Below, one piece after another: positions 33,301-42,819 of a DNA stretch of 64,000 nucleotides (within the stretch, counting starts at the first letter, position 1; each line of letters opens with the position of its first letter). The stretch comes from Desulfohalovibrio reitneri (GTDB lineage: Bacteria; Desulfobacterota; Desulfovibrionia; Desulfovibrionales; Desulfovibrionaceae): contig NZ_JOMJ01000004.1 of NCBI RefSeq assembly GCF_000711295.1, positions 620,001 through 684,000 of the forward strand, written 5' to 3'. The notes beneath the pieces are model-generated. The model was given only the letters and a program-made list of their open reading frames with translations, made no database searches and was not told the DNA's origin. The position numbers and the translations under genes were made by a program.

Positions 33301-35165
33301 TTCCCCAACTCGCGCCGCAGGGCGGCCTCCAGGTCGCCCGCGGTGAACAGGTCGCGCAGCACCAGCGGCGAGTCCGCACCCTCTCCGACCGGAAAGACGG
33401 CCGTGACCGGAATGGACTTGGCGCCCAGCCTGTCCAGCAGGTCCCAGCCCGGGGCGTTGTCGCGCGTGAGGTCCACCTTGATGGTGCGCAGGCCGAACTC
33501 CTCGCGCCATTCGGCAAGGTTGTCCGGGGTCAGCACCGTCAGTTCGATGAACTTGCAGGTTGGGCACCAGTCCGCGGTGAATTCCACCAGCAAGGGAGTC
33601 GAGCCCATTTCGGCGGCCAGCTCCTCCTTGTCGAACTCCTCCCATCCAGTGATTTTCGCCTGGGGCTGGACGGCCCAGAAAAAGGCTCCAAGCACCAGGG
33701 CCAAGGCGGCACCGCGCACGGCCAGCCGTTTTTTCCGCCCGCTCTGCGGGCCTGCCCAGCTTCCCCACATCCAGGCCGCGAAGGCCGTGACCAGCAGGGC
33801 GACCAAGGCGGGAAGCAGGAGCGTTTGTGGCAGGATGGACAGCAGATAGAGGCAGGTGGCCAGCAGGAAGAAGCCCGCCAACCGCTCCACCCACATGGTC
33901 CAGGTGCCGGAAATGTTGAAAATGCCCAACAGTCCGGGCTTGGCCGCCATGAAAAGATAGGGCGAGGCCATGCCGAAGCCCAGGGCGGCGAACACGGCCG
34001 CCACCACCATGGCGGGTTGGAGCAGGGCCCAGGCCAGCACGCCGCCCAGGAAGGGGCCGCTGCACGGCGTGGCCAGCAGTGTGGCCAGGGCGCCTGTGAA
34101 AAAGGCCTGCATGGGGGAGGACGGCTTGCCGCCCGGCGTTTTGAGGTCGATGACCGGCAGGTGGAAGACGTCGAACAGGGAGAGGCCCAGGGCGAATACA
34201 AGCACGGTCAGGGCCAGCACGGTGCGGGGTTCCTGGAATATCTGCCCCCAGGCCAGGTCCAGCGAGGCCAGGATGACGCTGAGCAGCAGGAAATAGCTCA
34301 GGATGCCCAGGGCGAAGAAAAGGTTGTAACGGCGGAAGCAACTCTTGGGTTCTTCGTTTTCCTGCTCGTGACAGCCGGAGAGCAACCCCTTGAGCTTGAG
34401 CCCCACCACCGGCAGCACGCAGGGCATGAGGTTGAGGATGAATCCGGCCACCAGGGCCAGGCCCACCGCCTTGAGCAGCCCGCCCACCTGAAGACCGGGG
34501 CGGAGGTAGCGCGGGGTCAGTTCCGGCAGCTCGCCCGATGCTACGGCTTCTTCGGCCGGAGGCGAGGTTTCCGGGCTGGCCGCCGTTCCCACTTCGGCTT
34601 GCTCGAGAAACCCGGCGTAGGGCGTCTCCCGGATGGGGGTGAGCCCGGCGGCCTTGGGATACGCTTCCCGCACCTGTCTGGTCAGCTCCACCGGGCGGCA
34701 GGAGGTGTCCGAGCAGAGCAGGGCGGACAGCCGCAGGTCCATTTCCAGATCCGGTCCCAGGGCGCTGGGCAGAGGGACGAAAAGCGGGGTGGGCTTGTCG
34801 AAGATGTTCGAAATGGTGCCCGGCAGGAGGGGGTCGTCCTTGGCCTCTCCCGGGGGATAGAGCGCGGGCGATTGGCCATCCGGGCCGGAGAGGGAGAGCA
34901 CGGTGGGCTGGCCCATCTCGCCGGGGTCGTTGGCGTAGATGTACCATCCCTGGTCCGGGGTAAGCAGGACGACCATGGCCGCGGGCGCGTCCAGGCGTTC
35001 CGCCAGTTTCTCGTCCAGAGCGGTGAAGGATATCTCCATATCCAGCGGAGGGCCATCCTGGGCGGAGGCTTGTCCCGTGGAAAGAGGAAGAAGGCACAGC
35101 AGCAGGGCGAGTGCGGGAAGGATGCGAAGCGGCCTTCGATCCGCCCGGGGGGAGTGGTCAGCCAT
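33297..35165 (-). CDS. dsbD: thiol:disulfide interchange protein DsbD
   Basis: A 622-residue membrane protein that passes reducing power from cytoplasmic thioredoxin to periplasmic proteins. A signal peptide (to about residue 36, ending ASAQ) precedes the N-terminal domain with LLCSDTSCRP (the redox pair). Eight helices carry the transmembrane cysteines in NLMPCVLPVVG and LATPCSGPFLGG, and the C-terminal thioredoxin domain has FTADWCPTCKF. The start at 35165 is the ATG of MADHSP, preceded by the basic signal region. It lies 74 bases after the nitroreductase-like gene on the same strand and may be co-transcribed with it. Confidence 0.94.
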   Translation of the reverse strand: MADHSPRADRRPLRILPALALLLCLLPLSTGQASAQDGPPLDMEISFTALDEKLAERLDAPAAMVVLLTPDQGWYIYANDPGEMGQPTVLSLSGPDGQSPALYPPGEAKDDPLLPGTISNIFDKPTPLFVPLPSALGPDLEMDLRLSALLCSDTSCRPVELTRQVREAYPKAAGLTPIRETPYAGFLEQAEVGTAASPETSPPAEEAVASGELPELTPRYLRPGLQVGGLLKAVGLALVAGFILNLMPCVLPVVGLKLKGLLSGCHEQENEEPKSCFRRYNLFFALGILSYFLLLSVILASLDLAWGQIFQEPRTVLALTVLVFALGLSLFDVFHLPVIDLKTPGGKPSSPMQAFFTGALATLLATPCSGPFLGGVLAWALLQPAMVVAAVFAALGFGMASPYLFMAAKPGLLGIFNISGTWTMWVERLAGFFLLATCLYLLSILPQTLLLPALVALLVTAFAAWMWGSWAGPQSGRKKRLAVRGAALALVLGAFFWAVQPQAKITGWEEFDKEELAAEMGSTPLLVEFTADWCPTCKFIELTVLTPDNLAEWREEFGLRTIKVDLTRDNAPGWDLLDRLGAKSIPVTAVFPVGEGADSPLVLRDLFTAGDLEAALRRELGN

Positions 35166-35239
35166 CCTTGAGGGAATAGCAGAGAGGCTCGGACGAGACA
35201 ACGCGGTGCAGGTGCTCGGGCCTCCTTTCTCCGTCCGAG

Positions 35240-36523
35240 CTATTCGCCGTGCCATCGCTCCATGTGGTTCTTGTGCGTCCGCAGGTACGCTCCAGGCTTG
35301 AACTTCTCGTCGTAGAACTCCAGGTCCAGATGGTGGGCCTGCAAGTAGGTAAGGACGTACACCGAGGGGACGGTGCCGGGGAATTTGCCGAAGGTGTCCA
35401 GCACGTACTGCGCTTGCAGGGCCACGCACTCCCGGAAACGCTCATTGTGGGGCGCGGCCGCTCCGCGCACTTTGGCGGTGTCTTGGAAGGGGCCCGGCGT
35501 TTCCGGATGGTAGGGGCCGCACTGGCCGAATTTGCGCTCGCACAGCGCATCCGTAGCCGTGCGCATGTCCGGGTGGTTGGGCGGGCAGAAGGCCTCCATC
35601 ACCCCGGGCAGGCCGGTGACGTTGGGCGTGGGCCAGCGTTCGTCGGTTTGGAAGTCGAACCCCAGCCCGCGCACTTGGGGCGCTTCCGCACCGAGCACCG
35701 AGAAGGGGTTCAGTCCGTTGAACAGCCATCCACCGAGCCCCATGGCCTGCAGCATGAGCGATCCCGCGAAGCAGGCTGTGGACAGCTCGGCGGTCACTTC
35801 TGCCAGGCTGAGGGACTCCATGAAGCTGAGCGGCCACACGTTGTTCACGTCCACCAGGTCGGCGTAGCCCTCGATGCCGGGCACGGAGCGGCCGTTAATG
35901 TCGTCGAACAGCACCGTGTCGTTCTGAAGCATGTACATGATGTTCAGCAGCACATGCTGGGCCAAGTCGCCCACGGGAATGGCCAGCAGGCTGCCGGGCG
36001 CGTTGGCAACCCAGGTGTTGTGCCCCTCCACGTGAGGCACCTCCGGCGGCAGGTCCAGCCGTCCCTCCTGAAGCCGGATGACTCGTCCGCCAAAGGCCTC
36101 CAGCGCGGCTTCGGGGTCGGTCCGCCCGTCCGCGTCCCGTTCGGCCAGGGGCGGGGCGTCGCGTGAATCAACCATGTAGACCCCGGAGTCATCGGTGTAA
36201 AAGATCTGGGAGGTATGGAATCCGGCGGCGGAGGGGAAGGTCCGTCCACCTGCGGCTCCGGCGTAGTTGGAAAGGTGGGGCGCGTAGGCTGGGTGGCGGA
36301 AAATGAGGTTGTGCCAACCGCTTGTGCCGCTCATGGACAGGAGCACGAGCATGGTTTCCAGTTCGGTCAGCGGCAGGGGCTGGTGGCGCGAACGGTGGGC
36401 CATAACGCCGTCGGTAATTTCCGCCCCCAGGAAAAAGCGGCGGGAGCGCCGGCCCAGCAGGGCGTCCAGAAGAGGGAATTCAAGCAGGTCCTGAAAGCCG
36501 GGTGGCATGGTTGAGCCGGGCAT
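35240..36523 (-). CDS. nitroreductase-like protein of unknown function
   Basis: A 427-residue protein. The N-terminal part resembles nitroreductase/SagB-type FMN enzymes: an arginine cluster in LLGRRSRRFFLG, then GRTFPSAAGFHTSQIFYTD and, later, CFAGSLMLQAMGLGGW. The middle and C-terminal 150 residues (LGFDFQTDERWPTPNVTGLPG, then MRTATDALCERKFGQCG) match nothing I recognise. The start at 36523 has an AAGGAG site. No signal peptide or helix is seen. Flavin binding is an inference from the fold-like segments; the substrate is unknown. dsbD follows on the same strand. Confidence 0.6.
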   Translation of the reverse strand: MPGSTMPPGFQDLLEFPLLDALLGRRSRRFFLGAEITDGVMAHRSRHQPLPLTELETMLVLLSMSGTSGWHNLIFRHPAYAPHLSNYAGAAGGRTFPSAAGFHTSQIFYTDDSGVYMVDSRDAPPLAERDADGRTDPEAALEAFGGRVIRLQEGRLDLPPEVPHVEGHNTWVANAPGSLLAIPVGDLAQHVLLNIMYMLQNDTVLFDDINGRSVPGIEGYADLVDVNNVWPLSFMESLSLAEVTAELSTACFAGSLMLQAMGLGGWLFNGLNPFSVLGAEAPQVRGLGFDFQTDERWPTPNVTGLPGVMEAFCPPNHPDMRTATDALCERKFGQCGPYHPETPGPFQDTAKVRGAAAPHNERFRECVALQAQYVLDTFGKFPGTVPSVYVLTYLQAHHLDLEFYDEKFKPGAYLRTHKNHMERWHGE

Positions 36524-36620
36524 GGCGCGCTCCTTTGAAAAGGGGAGGATACCATGTGAGTACGCTCGGGGGCGGAAGGAGTAAAGAGCAGGCTGAAGCG
36601 GGCTGCGTCATCGCGAATGG

Positions 36621-36648
36621 AAAAGGGGCGGACCCGAAGGCCCGCCCC
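36621..36648 (-). terminator. rho-independent terminator of the chemoreceptor gene
   Basis: On the minus strand GGGGCGGGCC pairs with GGTCCGCCCC around a UUCG-type loop, followed by four U residues. It lies 28 bases after the stop at 36676. Confidence 0.8.
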
Positions 36649-36675
36649 GTGAATGCCCTGGCCCGGGGTCGCGGC

Positions 36676-38826
36676 CTAGGTTTCGCGAAGTTGCTGGATT
36701 AGGCCGCGCAGTTCGTCGGACATGGCGGCCAGTTCCTGCACCGCCTGGGTGGACTGGACGACGCCGGCGGTGGTCTGCTCAACCACGCGGCTGACTTCCT
36801 CAATGGCCTTGTTGATCTGCTCGGAGGCCGAGGACTGCTCCTCGGCCGCAGTGGCGATGCTGGCCACCTGGCTGTTGTTCTCATTAACCATGGCCACGAT
36901 TTCCCGCAGGGCTTCGCCGGACTGCCCGGCCAACTCAGTGGCCCGCTCCACGGATTCCGCGGCTTGGCTCACGCCCTTCATGTTGTTCTCGGCGGCCTCT
37001 TGAATGGCGGCGATGCTCTCTCCGACTTCCTTGGTGGCCTCCATGGTCTTTTCCGCCAATTTGCGGACCTCGTCGGCCACCACTGCGAAGCCGCGCCCGG
37101 CTTCTCCGGCCCTGGCCGCCTCGATGGCCGCGTTCAGAGCCAGGAGGTTGGTCTGGTCGGCGATGTCGTTGATCACGCCCATGACCTGTCCGATGGAGTT
37201 GGCCCGCTGGCCGAGCGTCTGGGTGTTTTCATTGAGGGAGCGGGCCAGTTCGCGAACGTGCCCGATGGCCTCCACGGATTGCTGGACGACTTCCCGCCCC
37301 TCGTTGGCCTTGGCGCTGGCCTTGCCGGCGTTGGTGGAGGCGTTGCCCGCGTTCTGGGCCACCTCCAGCACCGTGGCGTTCATCTGCTCCATGGCCGTGG
37401 CCGTCTCGCCGATGCGCTCATGCTGCAACTCGGCGCCGCTCTTGACCTGTTCGGACTGGGCGGAGAGCTCTTCGGCGGAGGAGGAAACCCGTTGGGCGAT
37501 GGCATCGGCGTCGTCGGCGATTCGCTGCATGCGGGTCAGCAGGTTTTCCGCCTTCTCGGCCTGTTTTTCGGCGTCGCGCTTGGACTGCTCCGCCTGGGTC
37601 GCCTGTTGCTCGGCATCCAGGGATTTCTCCTCGGCAAAGACCATCTTTTCCTTGAGGTTCTCCACCATCCGTTCGATGGAAGCGCGCACCTGGGTGATCT
37701 CCCGACTGAAGCGACCCTCGCAGGCAGCGTCCAGATCGCCGCCCGCCACCCTCTCGGCGTATGCGCGCAACCGGTCGAAAGGCCGCAGAAGTTGGCGGCG
37801 CAGGAAGAGCAGAGTAACCACGACCACGGCCGCGATGAGGACGGCGGCGGTTCCGACCCCGGTCCAGATCATGCTCCGCACCGGCGCGAAGGCCTCGGCC
37901 TTGTCGATTTCAGCCAGCAGAGCCCATTGCGTGCCGTACACGTCCACCGGCTCGTAGGCGGAGAGCACGAGATTGCCGTTGTAGTCCGTGATGATCTCGC
38001 TTCCGGTCTCTCCATTCAGGGCCTTGCGCGAGGCCACGGTGTCCACTTTGCCCGTGCGGGGATTGGCGAAGGAGGCGCGCACGGAGTGCTTCTCCGGGTC
38101 GAGGTAGGAGTTGGAGCGCATGAGTTTGTCCGGCCCCACGAGATACGTCTCGCCGGTTTCGCCCATGCCCTCGCGCAGCCGCATCAGTTCGTTTATGCGG
38201 CCCAGGGAGGCCTGCAGGGCCACAACCCCGTCGCCGCCGCGCAGGGGAGCCGCGATGAAGGCGGCGGGCTCGCCGTTGGACGGCGCGTACGGGGAAAAAT
38301 CAACAAAGGCCATGTCCTTGCGTGTGGCCTCCCGCCATGCCGTTGCCAGGCCGCTGCCGGACAGCGGACCATTGGCCAGATCCGCTCCCACGTCTGACTC
38401 CAGAACCGAGGTGAAGAGCACCCGCCCCTTCTCGTTGATGAGGAAGATGTCGTAGTAGCCGAGCACGTCGACGTATTTCCGCAGGTCCTGGTTGTATTCC
38501 CGCTGCAGCTGCCGGTATTCGGCACTTCGCACGTCCATCCGGCGGCCCGACTCGGCTCCGGCCTCTCCGGCGTACCTGGAGAAGGCCCGCATGGCCTCCG
38601 CGGCGGATTGGTCGCTGCGGAGAACCGAGATTTCCTTCTCCCACATCTCGATTATCTCCTCCAGGGCGTGTTGTTTCACGTCCCGGATGGAGCGCAACTG
38701 CTCGAAGGCCATTTCCTCGGTCGTCGCGGTGTTCTTGAGTATGCTGTACGCGCCGAAAAGGGCCAGCGGCAGGATGCCGACAGCAAGGCAATAGGAGATC
38801 ATCTTGAATTTCAAACTGTTTCCCAT
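36676..38826 (-). CDS. methyl-accepting chemotaxis protein
   Basis: A 716-residue transmembrane chemoreceptor. N-terminal helix (about 8-30), a large periplasmic ligand domain (about 35-340) of Cache-like design with [18 protein letters not shown] and [17 protein letters not shown], a second helix (about 345-370), a HAMP domain ([21 protein letters not shown]) and a long coiled-coil signalling domain with the hairpin tip [22 protein letters not shown]. Adaptation segments are rich in glutamine and glutamate. The start at 38826 has GGAGGGGGG upstream. A promoter with TTGCAA and TATGAA boxes lies at 38917-38945, and a terminator follows the gene. Confidence 0.95.
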   Translation of the reverse strand: MGNSLKFKMISYCLAVGILPLALFGAYSILKNTATTEEMAFEQLRSIRDVKQHALEEIIEMWEKEISVLRSDQSAAEAMRAFSRYAGEAGAESGRRMDVRSAEYRQLQREYNQDLRKYVDVLGYYDIFLINEKGRVLFTSVLESDVGADLANGPLSGSGLATAWREATRKDMAFVDFSPYAPSNGEPAAFIAAPLRGGDGVVALQASLGRINELMRLREGMGETGETYLVGPDKLMRSNSYLDPEKHSVRASFANPRTGKVDTVASRKALNGETGSEIITDYNGNLVLSAYEPVDVYGTQWALLAEIDKAEAFAPVRSMIWTGVGTAAVLIAAVVVVTLLFLRRQLLRPFDRLRAYAERVAGGDLDAACEGRFSREITQVRASIERMVENLKEKMVFAEEKSLDAEQQATQAEQSKRDAEKQAEKAENLLTRMQRIADDADAIAQRVSSSAEELSAQSEQVKSGAELQHERIGETATAMEQMNATVLEVAQNAGNASTNAGKASAKANEGREVVQQSVEAIGHVRELARSLNENTQTLGQRANSIGQVMGVINDIADQTNLLALNAAIEAARAGEAGRGFAVVADEVRKLAEKTMEATKEVGESIAAIQEAAENNMKGVSQAAESVERATELAGQSGEALREIVAMVNENNSQVASIATAAEEQSSASEQINKAIEEVSRVVEQTTAGVVQSTQAVQELAAMSDELRGLIQQLRET

Positions 38827-38916
38827 TGTACCCCCCTCCGGGAAATGTTGGCGTTGCTGGTGGCTGATAGGACAAAAATGAAACACTTGTTTGTGTCTGA
38901 GTGATGGCGAGCAGGT

Positions 38917-38945
38917 TTCATACGTCGTGAGGAGGGGAATTGCAA
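38917..38945 (-). promoter_or_regulatory. putative promoter of the chemoreceptor gene
   Basis: TTGCAA (38940-38945) and TATGAA (38917-38922) are 17 bases apart on the minus strand, about 90 bases upstream of the start at 38826. Confidence 0.45.
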
Positions 38946-39162
38946 CAGGTTATTTATACAAGAATGAGGTTGCAACTAAACATTGCATAGCATTTTTTCA
39001 AAAAATATTTATATAAAACAGTGGTTTGCTGGTGCAATGGGTGAAAAATTGACAAAATGAGAAAGCTGTTTTCCTCGGGACGGTGGTAAGCAGGTTTTGC
39101 TTCTTCGGGCGGACTGCTGCCGGGTATGCGGGGAGAAGAGAGGGAGGGATGCGGGACAGGAA

Positions 39163-39170
39163 TAAAAGAA
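39163..39170. repeat. left target-site duplication of the insertion sequence
   Basis: TAAAAGAA directly precedes the left terminal inverted repeat; the same eight bases follow the right one at 40503-40510. Confidence 0.85.
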
Positions 39171-40502
39171 GGTCCTTCCGGAATTGTCGTGGGTAGCAGC
39201 CTGAGGTAGTCCTCTGTTCCAGAGGAGACATTGCTCATGAGGGACATCGATTTCTATGCTCAGATTCTTGGCATTGACCACCCCTGGCATGTGGATGACG
39301 TGAAGCTCCAGACTGAGGCTGGGCGTGTGGATGTATGGATCGATCATGAGCCTGGCGCTCTTTGGGCTTGCCCAGAGTGCGGGCGAGAGTTGGCTTGCCG
39401 GGATCATGCCGAAGAACGGACATGGAGACATCTTGATACCTGCCAGTTCAAGACATTTCTCCATGCACGTATTCCACGGGTTAACTGTCCTGATCATGGC
39501 GTACGCCAAGCGCAAGTTCCCTGGGCGGCTCCCCATTCTCGATTCACCCTGCTCATGGAGCGCATGGCCATTGACGTAATTTCGGCCTGCTCGACCATCG
39601 AAGGCGCTCGCAAGCTGTTGCGTATTTCCTGGGATGAGACCTGGGGGATCATGGAACGAGCCGTCAAAAGAGGCTTGAGCCGCAAGGAACAGCGCAAGAT
39701 CCACTACCTCGGGGTGGACGAGAAGGCTTTCCGCAAGGGACACAAGTACATGACCGTCGTCTGCGATCTGATGAGGGGCACAGTTGAGCATGTTGCTGAA
39801 GATCGCCGAACGGCGAGCCTCGAGGCGTATTATCAAAGCCTGAGTAGCGAGCAGCTGGAAGCAGTGCGGGCCGTGAGCATGGACATGTGGCAGCCGTATT
39901 TTTCGGCCACTATGAAGTGGATCCCTGAGGCAAGCCGGAAAATCGTCTTTGACCGTTTCCACGTCATGCAGCACGTGGGGAAAGCGGTGGACACTGTCCG
40001 GCGTCAGGAACACAAGGCCCTGATGGCCGAAGGGGAGTCAACCCTCAAGGGCACCAGATACTTGTGGCTTTACGGCGAAAGCCGGCTTCCGGATAAGCAC
40101 AAACCTCGGTTCGATGACCTCAAGCAGGCCAACCTGAAGACGGCCAAAGCCTGGGCCATGAAGGAAAGCCTGCAGGATCTATGGGGCTACATGAGCCCTG
40201 GTTGGGCAAAGAGGTTCCTGGAGAGGTGGTGCGGTTGGGCCACGCGATCCCGGATCACGCCGATGAAGAAGGTGGCCCAGACCTTGAGAGCTCACATGGA
40301 CAACGTGGTAACCTTTTGCCGGCATCGGATTACCAACGCCGTGGCCGAGGGACTGAACAGCAAGATCATGGCAATCAAACGCCGAGCTTGCGGCTACAGG
40401 AACAAAGAGCACTTCAAGACGGCGATCTACTTCTTCTGTGGTGGATTGGACCTCTATCCGGCCTGCAAAACCGGAGCCACCCACTGAAATCCCGGAAGGA
40501 CC
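39171..40502 (+). mobile_element. ISL3-family insertion sequence, intact
   Basis: A 1332-bp element with imperfect terminal inverted repeats beginning GGTCCTTCCGG at both ends (first 11 bases identical; about 21 of 27 match over the arm) and an exact 8-bp duplication of the target, TAAAAGAA. The 8-bp duplication and GG-type ends are typical of ISL3. One transposase gene fills the element. The exact duplication suggests a recent insertion; it lies in the U-tract side of the tRNA-Lys terminator. Confidence 0.92.
39237..40487 (+). CDS. ISL3-family transposase
   Basis: A 416-residue DDE transposase. The N-terminal zinc-binding region has CPECGRELACRDH followed by CPDHG, and the core holds the catalytic acids in GVDEKAFRKGH, VSMDMWQPYF and ITNAVAEGLNSKIM, with DRFHVMQHV between them. 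The protein is full length and uninterrupted, so the element is probably active. The ATG at 39237 is preferred over TTG at 39231 because GAGGAG ends at 39227, nine bases away. Confidence 0.95.
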   Translation: MRDIDFYAQILGIDHPWHVDDVKLQTEAGRVDVWIDHEPGALWACPECGRELACRDHAEERTWRHLDTCQFKTFLHARIPRVNCPDHGVRQAQVPWAAPHSRFTLLMERMAIDVISACSTIEGARKLLRISWDETWGIMERAVKRGLSRKEQRKIHYLGVDEKAFRKGHKYMTVVCDLMRGTVEHVAEDRRTASLEAYYQSLSSEQLEAVRAVSMDMWQPYFSATMKWIPEASRKIVFDRFHVMQHVGKAVDTVRRQEHKALMAEGESTLKGTRYLWLYGESRLPDKHKPRFDDLKQANLKTAKAWAMKESLQDLWGYMSPGWAKRFLERWCGWATRSRITPMKKVAQTLRAHMDNVVTFCRHRITNAVAEGLNSKIMAIKRRACGYRNKEHFKTAIYFFCGGLDLYPACKTGATH

Positions 40503-40510
40503 TAAAAGAA
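40503..40510. repeat. right target-site duplication of the insertion sequence
   Basis: TAAAAGAA, identical to 39163-39170, abuts the right terminal repeat. Read on the minus strand it is the tail of the tRNA-Lys terminator U-tract. Confidence 0.85.
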
Positions 40511-40540
40511 AAAGGGGCCAGGCCAATATGGCCTAACCCC
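40503..40540 (-). terminator. rho-independent terminator of tRNA-Lys
   Basis: On the minus strand GGGGTTAGGCCA pairs over 12 positions (two G-U) with TGGCCTGGCCCC around a three-base loop, followed by TTTTTCTTTTA. The insertion sequence joins at the end of this U-tract and leaves it intact. Confidence 0.87.
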
Positions 40541-40550
40541 TTGAAATGTC

Positions 40551-40626
<76 letters not shown>

Positions 40627-40643
40627 CGCCGTGCGGAGAGAGC

Positions 40644-40672
40644 TTTCTAGGGAGCCGGGCCAGCTTTGTCAA
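40644..40672 (-). promoter_or_regulatory. promoter of tRNA-Lys
   Basis: TTGACA (40667-40672, perfect -35) and TAGAAA (40644-40649) are 17 bases apart on the minus strand, about 18 bases upstream of the tRNA 5' end. Confidence 0.7.
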
Positions 40673-40743
40673 CCCTGCGGCCGACACTTTTTTCCAAAGC
40701 GAGGCGGATGGACAGGAGTCCATTCCCCATCTAGAGTCATACA

Positions 40744-42819
40744 ATGCGGATTATCCTCCTCCTTCTGCTCCTCGTATTGCTTCCATTGTTTGTCTCCGCC
40801 CCGGCTCGGGCCGAGGCGCTTTCAGTCGTTCATGACCTCGCTGTGGAGCTACACCCGCGTCGTTCCCAGCTCACCGGGCGGGACGTTCTGCGTGTCGAGC
40901 CCGGCGGCCTTTCCTTTCTGTCCCTTCACCTGGCGGACAACGCCAAAGTGGAGGAAGTACTGCTGGACGGCCGGGCGGCGGAATGGTCATTCCGCAAAGG
41001 GGATTTGCGGGTTACGCTTCCAGGGCATCTGCGGCGAGGCGTTGTGCGGCTTGAGGTGGCCTACCGGGCGCGTTTCGACCAGGAAGTCGAAACGCGGCCC
41101 CTGTCCATGGACAACCCGGGTTTCGGCGTCGCCGGAACCATCGGGCCGGAAGGCTCCTTTCTCCTGGCGGGCAGCGGCTGGTATCCCCGCCTGGAGGCGG
41201 CGAGCGCCTCCTACGATGTGGCGGTGACAGCCCCGGAGGGCGTCGTGGCCGTTACAGCCGGAGCCATGCGCTCCATCCGCGCCGAGGATGGGCGCACCGT
41301 CAGCCGCTGGGAGGTGAAACGCCCGGTGCGCGGGCTGGCCCTGGCCGCCGGGCGCTACGAGCGCCGGGAGACGAAGGTTGGCGATACCGTGGTGTCCACG
41401 TATCTCACCACCCAAAACGCCCACCTGGCGGAACGCTACCTGGAGGCGTCCCAGCGGCACATCCGCTTCTACCAGAAGCGGCTTGGCCCCTACCCCTTCC
41501 CCAAGTTCGCGGTGGTGGAGAATTTCTTTCCCACCGGCTACGGGTTCCCTTCGTTCACCCTCCTGGGCGGGAGGGTGTTGGCCCTGCCGTTCATTCCGGA
41601 AACCTCCCTCAAGCACGAGATCGCCCATTGCTGGTGGGGCAACGGCGTGCTGGTGGACTACGAGTCCGGCAACTGGAGCGAGGGGCTGGCGACGTATTTG
41701 GCGGACTACCTGCGCAGGGAACTGGAGTCCGAGGAGGCGGCCAGGGAATACCGTCTGACCACCCTGCGCGACTACGCCCAGCTCGCCACCGGGGGGCGGG
41801 ACTTTCCCCTCTCGCGGTTCGGTGCGCGGTTCTCCCCGGCCACGCGGGCCGTGGGCTACGGCAAGGCCATGTTCGTCTTTCACATGATTCGCCGCCGCGT
41901 GGGCGACGAGGCCTTTTGGCGCGCTTTGCGAAATGTGGCGAGTGAACGGATGTTCAAGGAGACTTCCTGGGACGACTTACGCGCCGCCTTTGTGGCGGCC
42001 TCTGACTGGCCCGCGCGGGAGAGCGGGGCGTTTCTGCGCCAGTGGGTCGAGCGCGCGGGGGCCCCGAAGTTGTCACTGCGGGCCACGCGAGGCCGGGACC
42101 ACGGAGGGTGGCTTGTGAGCGGTGAGCTTCGCCAGGAAGGACGTCCCTACAGCCTGCGCATCCCTGTGGCCGCCACGGGGGAGGGCGGCAAGGCCTCCAC
42201 CGTGGTCTCGCTGGACAACGCCTCCGCGCCGGTACGCCTGCGAACCAGGGACAGGCCTGAATTGGCCGCGGCCGACCCGGAGGCCCATGTCTTCCGGCTA
42301 CTCGCTCCTTCCGAGATCCCATCCACTGTGAACAGCCTCAAGGGGGCCGACGAAGTGCGACCCGTGCTGGGGGAGATTTCAGGCAATGGGGGGCGTCTGG
42401 CGGCCATTCTGCTGGCCGGGCTTGGAAAGCGCGGCACGCGGGTGGCTCAAACGGACGAGGCATTGCCGGACAAAATCGCGGAACCGCTTCTTTTTATCGG
42501 CCGGCCGTCTGGCGCTGCCTGGACCGAACGGCTGCGTGAGGCATTTCCGGATGTGGACCCGGATACGCTCGCGGGGGCGGATGTTCCGGGCGGGGCGGAC
42601 ACGATCTTCCTGGTCGGCGAAACCGGGGACGGGCGGTTGACCGGCTGGCTGGCGGCGAAGCCCGGCGTTTCGGCGGAATCCGTGGAGGAGGCCACCCGCA
42701 AGATCACCCATTACGGCAAGTACGGCCGGTTGGCGTTCAAGGCCGGGCAAAATCTGCTCAAGCGGGTGCCCGAGCCCGAGGTTTCGCCCATGCTGGTCCG
42801 TTTCGGTGAGGAATCATGA
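40744..42819 (+). CDS. M1-like zinc aminopeptidase, secreted
   Basis: A 691-residue gluzincin. A signal peptide (to about residue 22, ending ARA) shows export to the periplasm. The N-terminal domain is beta-rich, the zinc site is HEIAH at 291-295 with the third ligand E313 in NWSEGLATYLADY, and VVENFFPTGYGFPSFTLLGGR precedes it where M1 enzymes carry the substrate-binding GAMEN-like stretch (not conserved here). The ligand spacing is HExxH-x17-E, one residue shorter than the classical M1 spacing. The last 200 residues are unassigned. It overlaps the ChaN-like gene by four bases. Confidence 0.82.
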   Translation: MRIILLLLLLVLLPLFVSAPARAEALSVVHDLAVELHPRRSQLTGRDVLRVEPGGLSFLSLHLADNAKVEEVLLDGRAAEWSFRKGDLRVTLPGHLRRGVVRLEVAYRARFDQEVETRPLSMDNPGFGVAGTIGPEGSFLLAGSGWYPRLEAASASYDVAVTAPEGVVAVTAGAMRSIRAEDGRTVSRWEVKRPVRGLALAAGRYERRETKVGDTVVSTYLTTQNAHLAERYLEASQRHIRFYQKRLGPYPFPKFAVVENFFPTGYGFPSFTLLGGRVLALPFIPETSLKHEIAHCWWGNGVLVDYESGNWSEGLATYLADYLRRELESEEAAREYRLTTLRDYAQLATGGRDFPLSRFGARFSPATRAVGYGKAMFVFHMIRRRVGDEAFWRALRNVASERMFKETSWDDLRAAFVAASDWPARESGAFLRQWVERAGAPKLSLRATRGRDHGGWLVSGELRQEGRPYSLRIPVAATGEGGKASTVVSLDNASAPVRLRTRDRPELAAADPEAHVFRLLAPSEIPSTVNSLKGADEVRPVLGEISGNGGRLAAILLAGLGKRGTRVAQTDEALPDKIAEPLLFIGRPSGAAWTERLREAFPDVDPDTLAGADVPGGADTIFLVGETGDGRLTGWLAAKPGVSAESVEEATRKITHYGKYGRLAFKAGQNLLKRVPEPEVSPMLVRFGEES

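Larger units (their letters stand above)
38827..39170. other. gene-free, AT-rich stretch between the chemoreceptor gene and the insertion sequence
   Basis: A 344-base region with no convincing gene. It holds the chemoreceptor promoter and an AT-rich tract (38940-39060). The right end (39163-39170) is the left target-site duplication of the insertion sequence. I see no RNA gene here. Confidence 0.5.

Noticed and set aside
35188-35239. Inverted repeat CTCGGACG/CGTCCGAG between the nitroreductase-like gene and dsbD as a terminator
   Set aside because: The 36-base loop is long and there is no U-run, so I do not call it, although it could be an attenuator.
38940-39060. AT-rich tract as a replication origin
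   Set aside because: No repeated DnaA-box-like 9-mers or 13-mers were seen; it looks like promoter-proximal AT-rich DNA.
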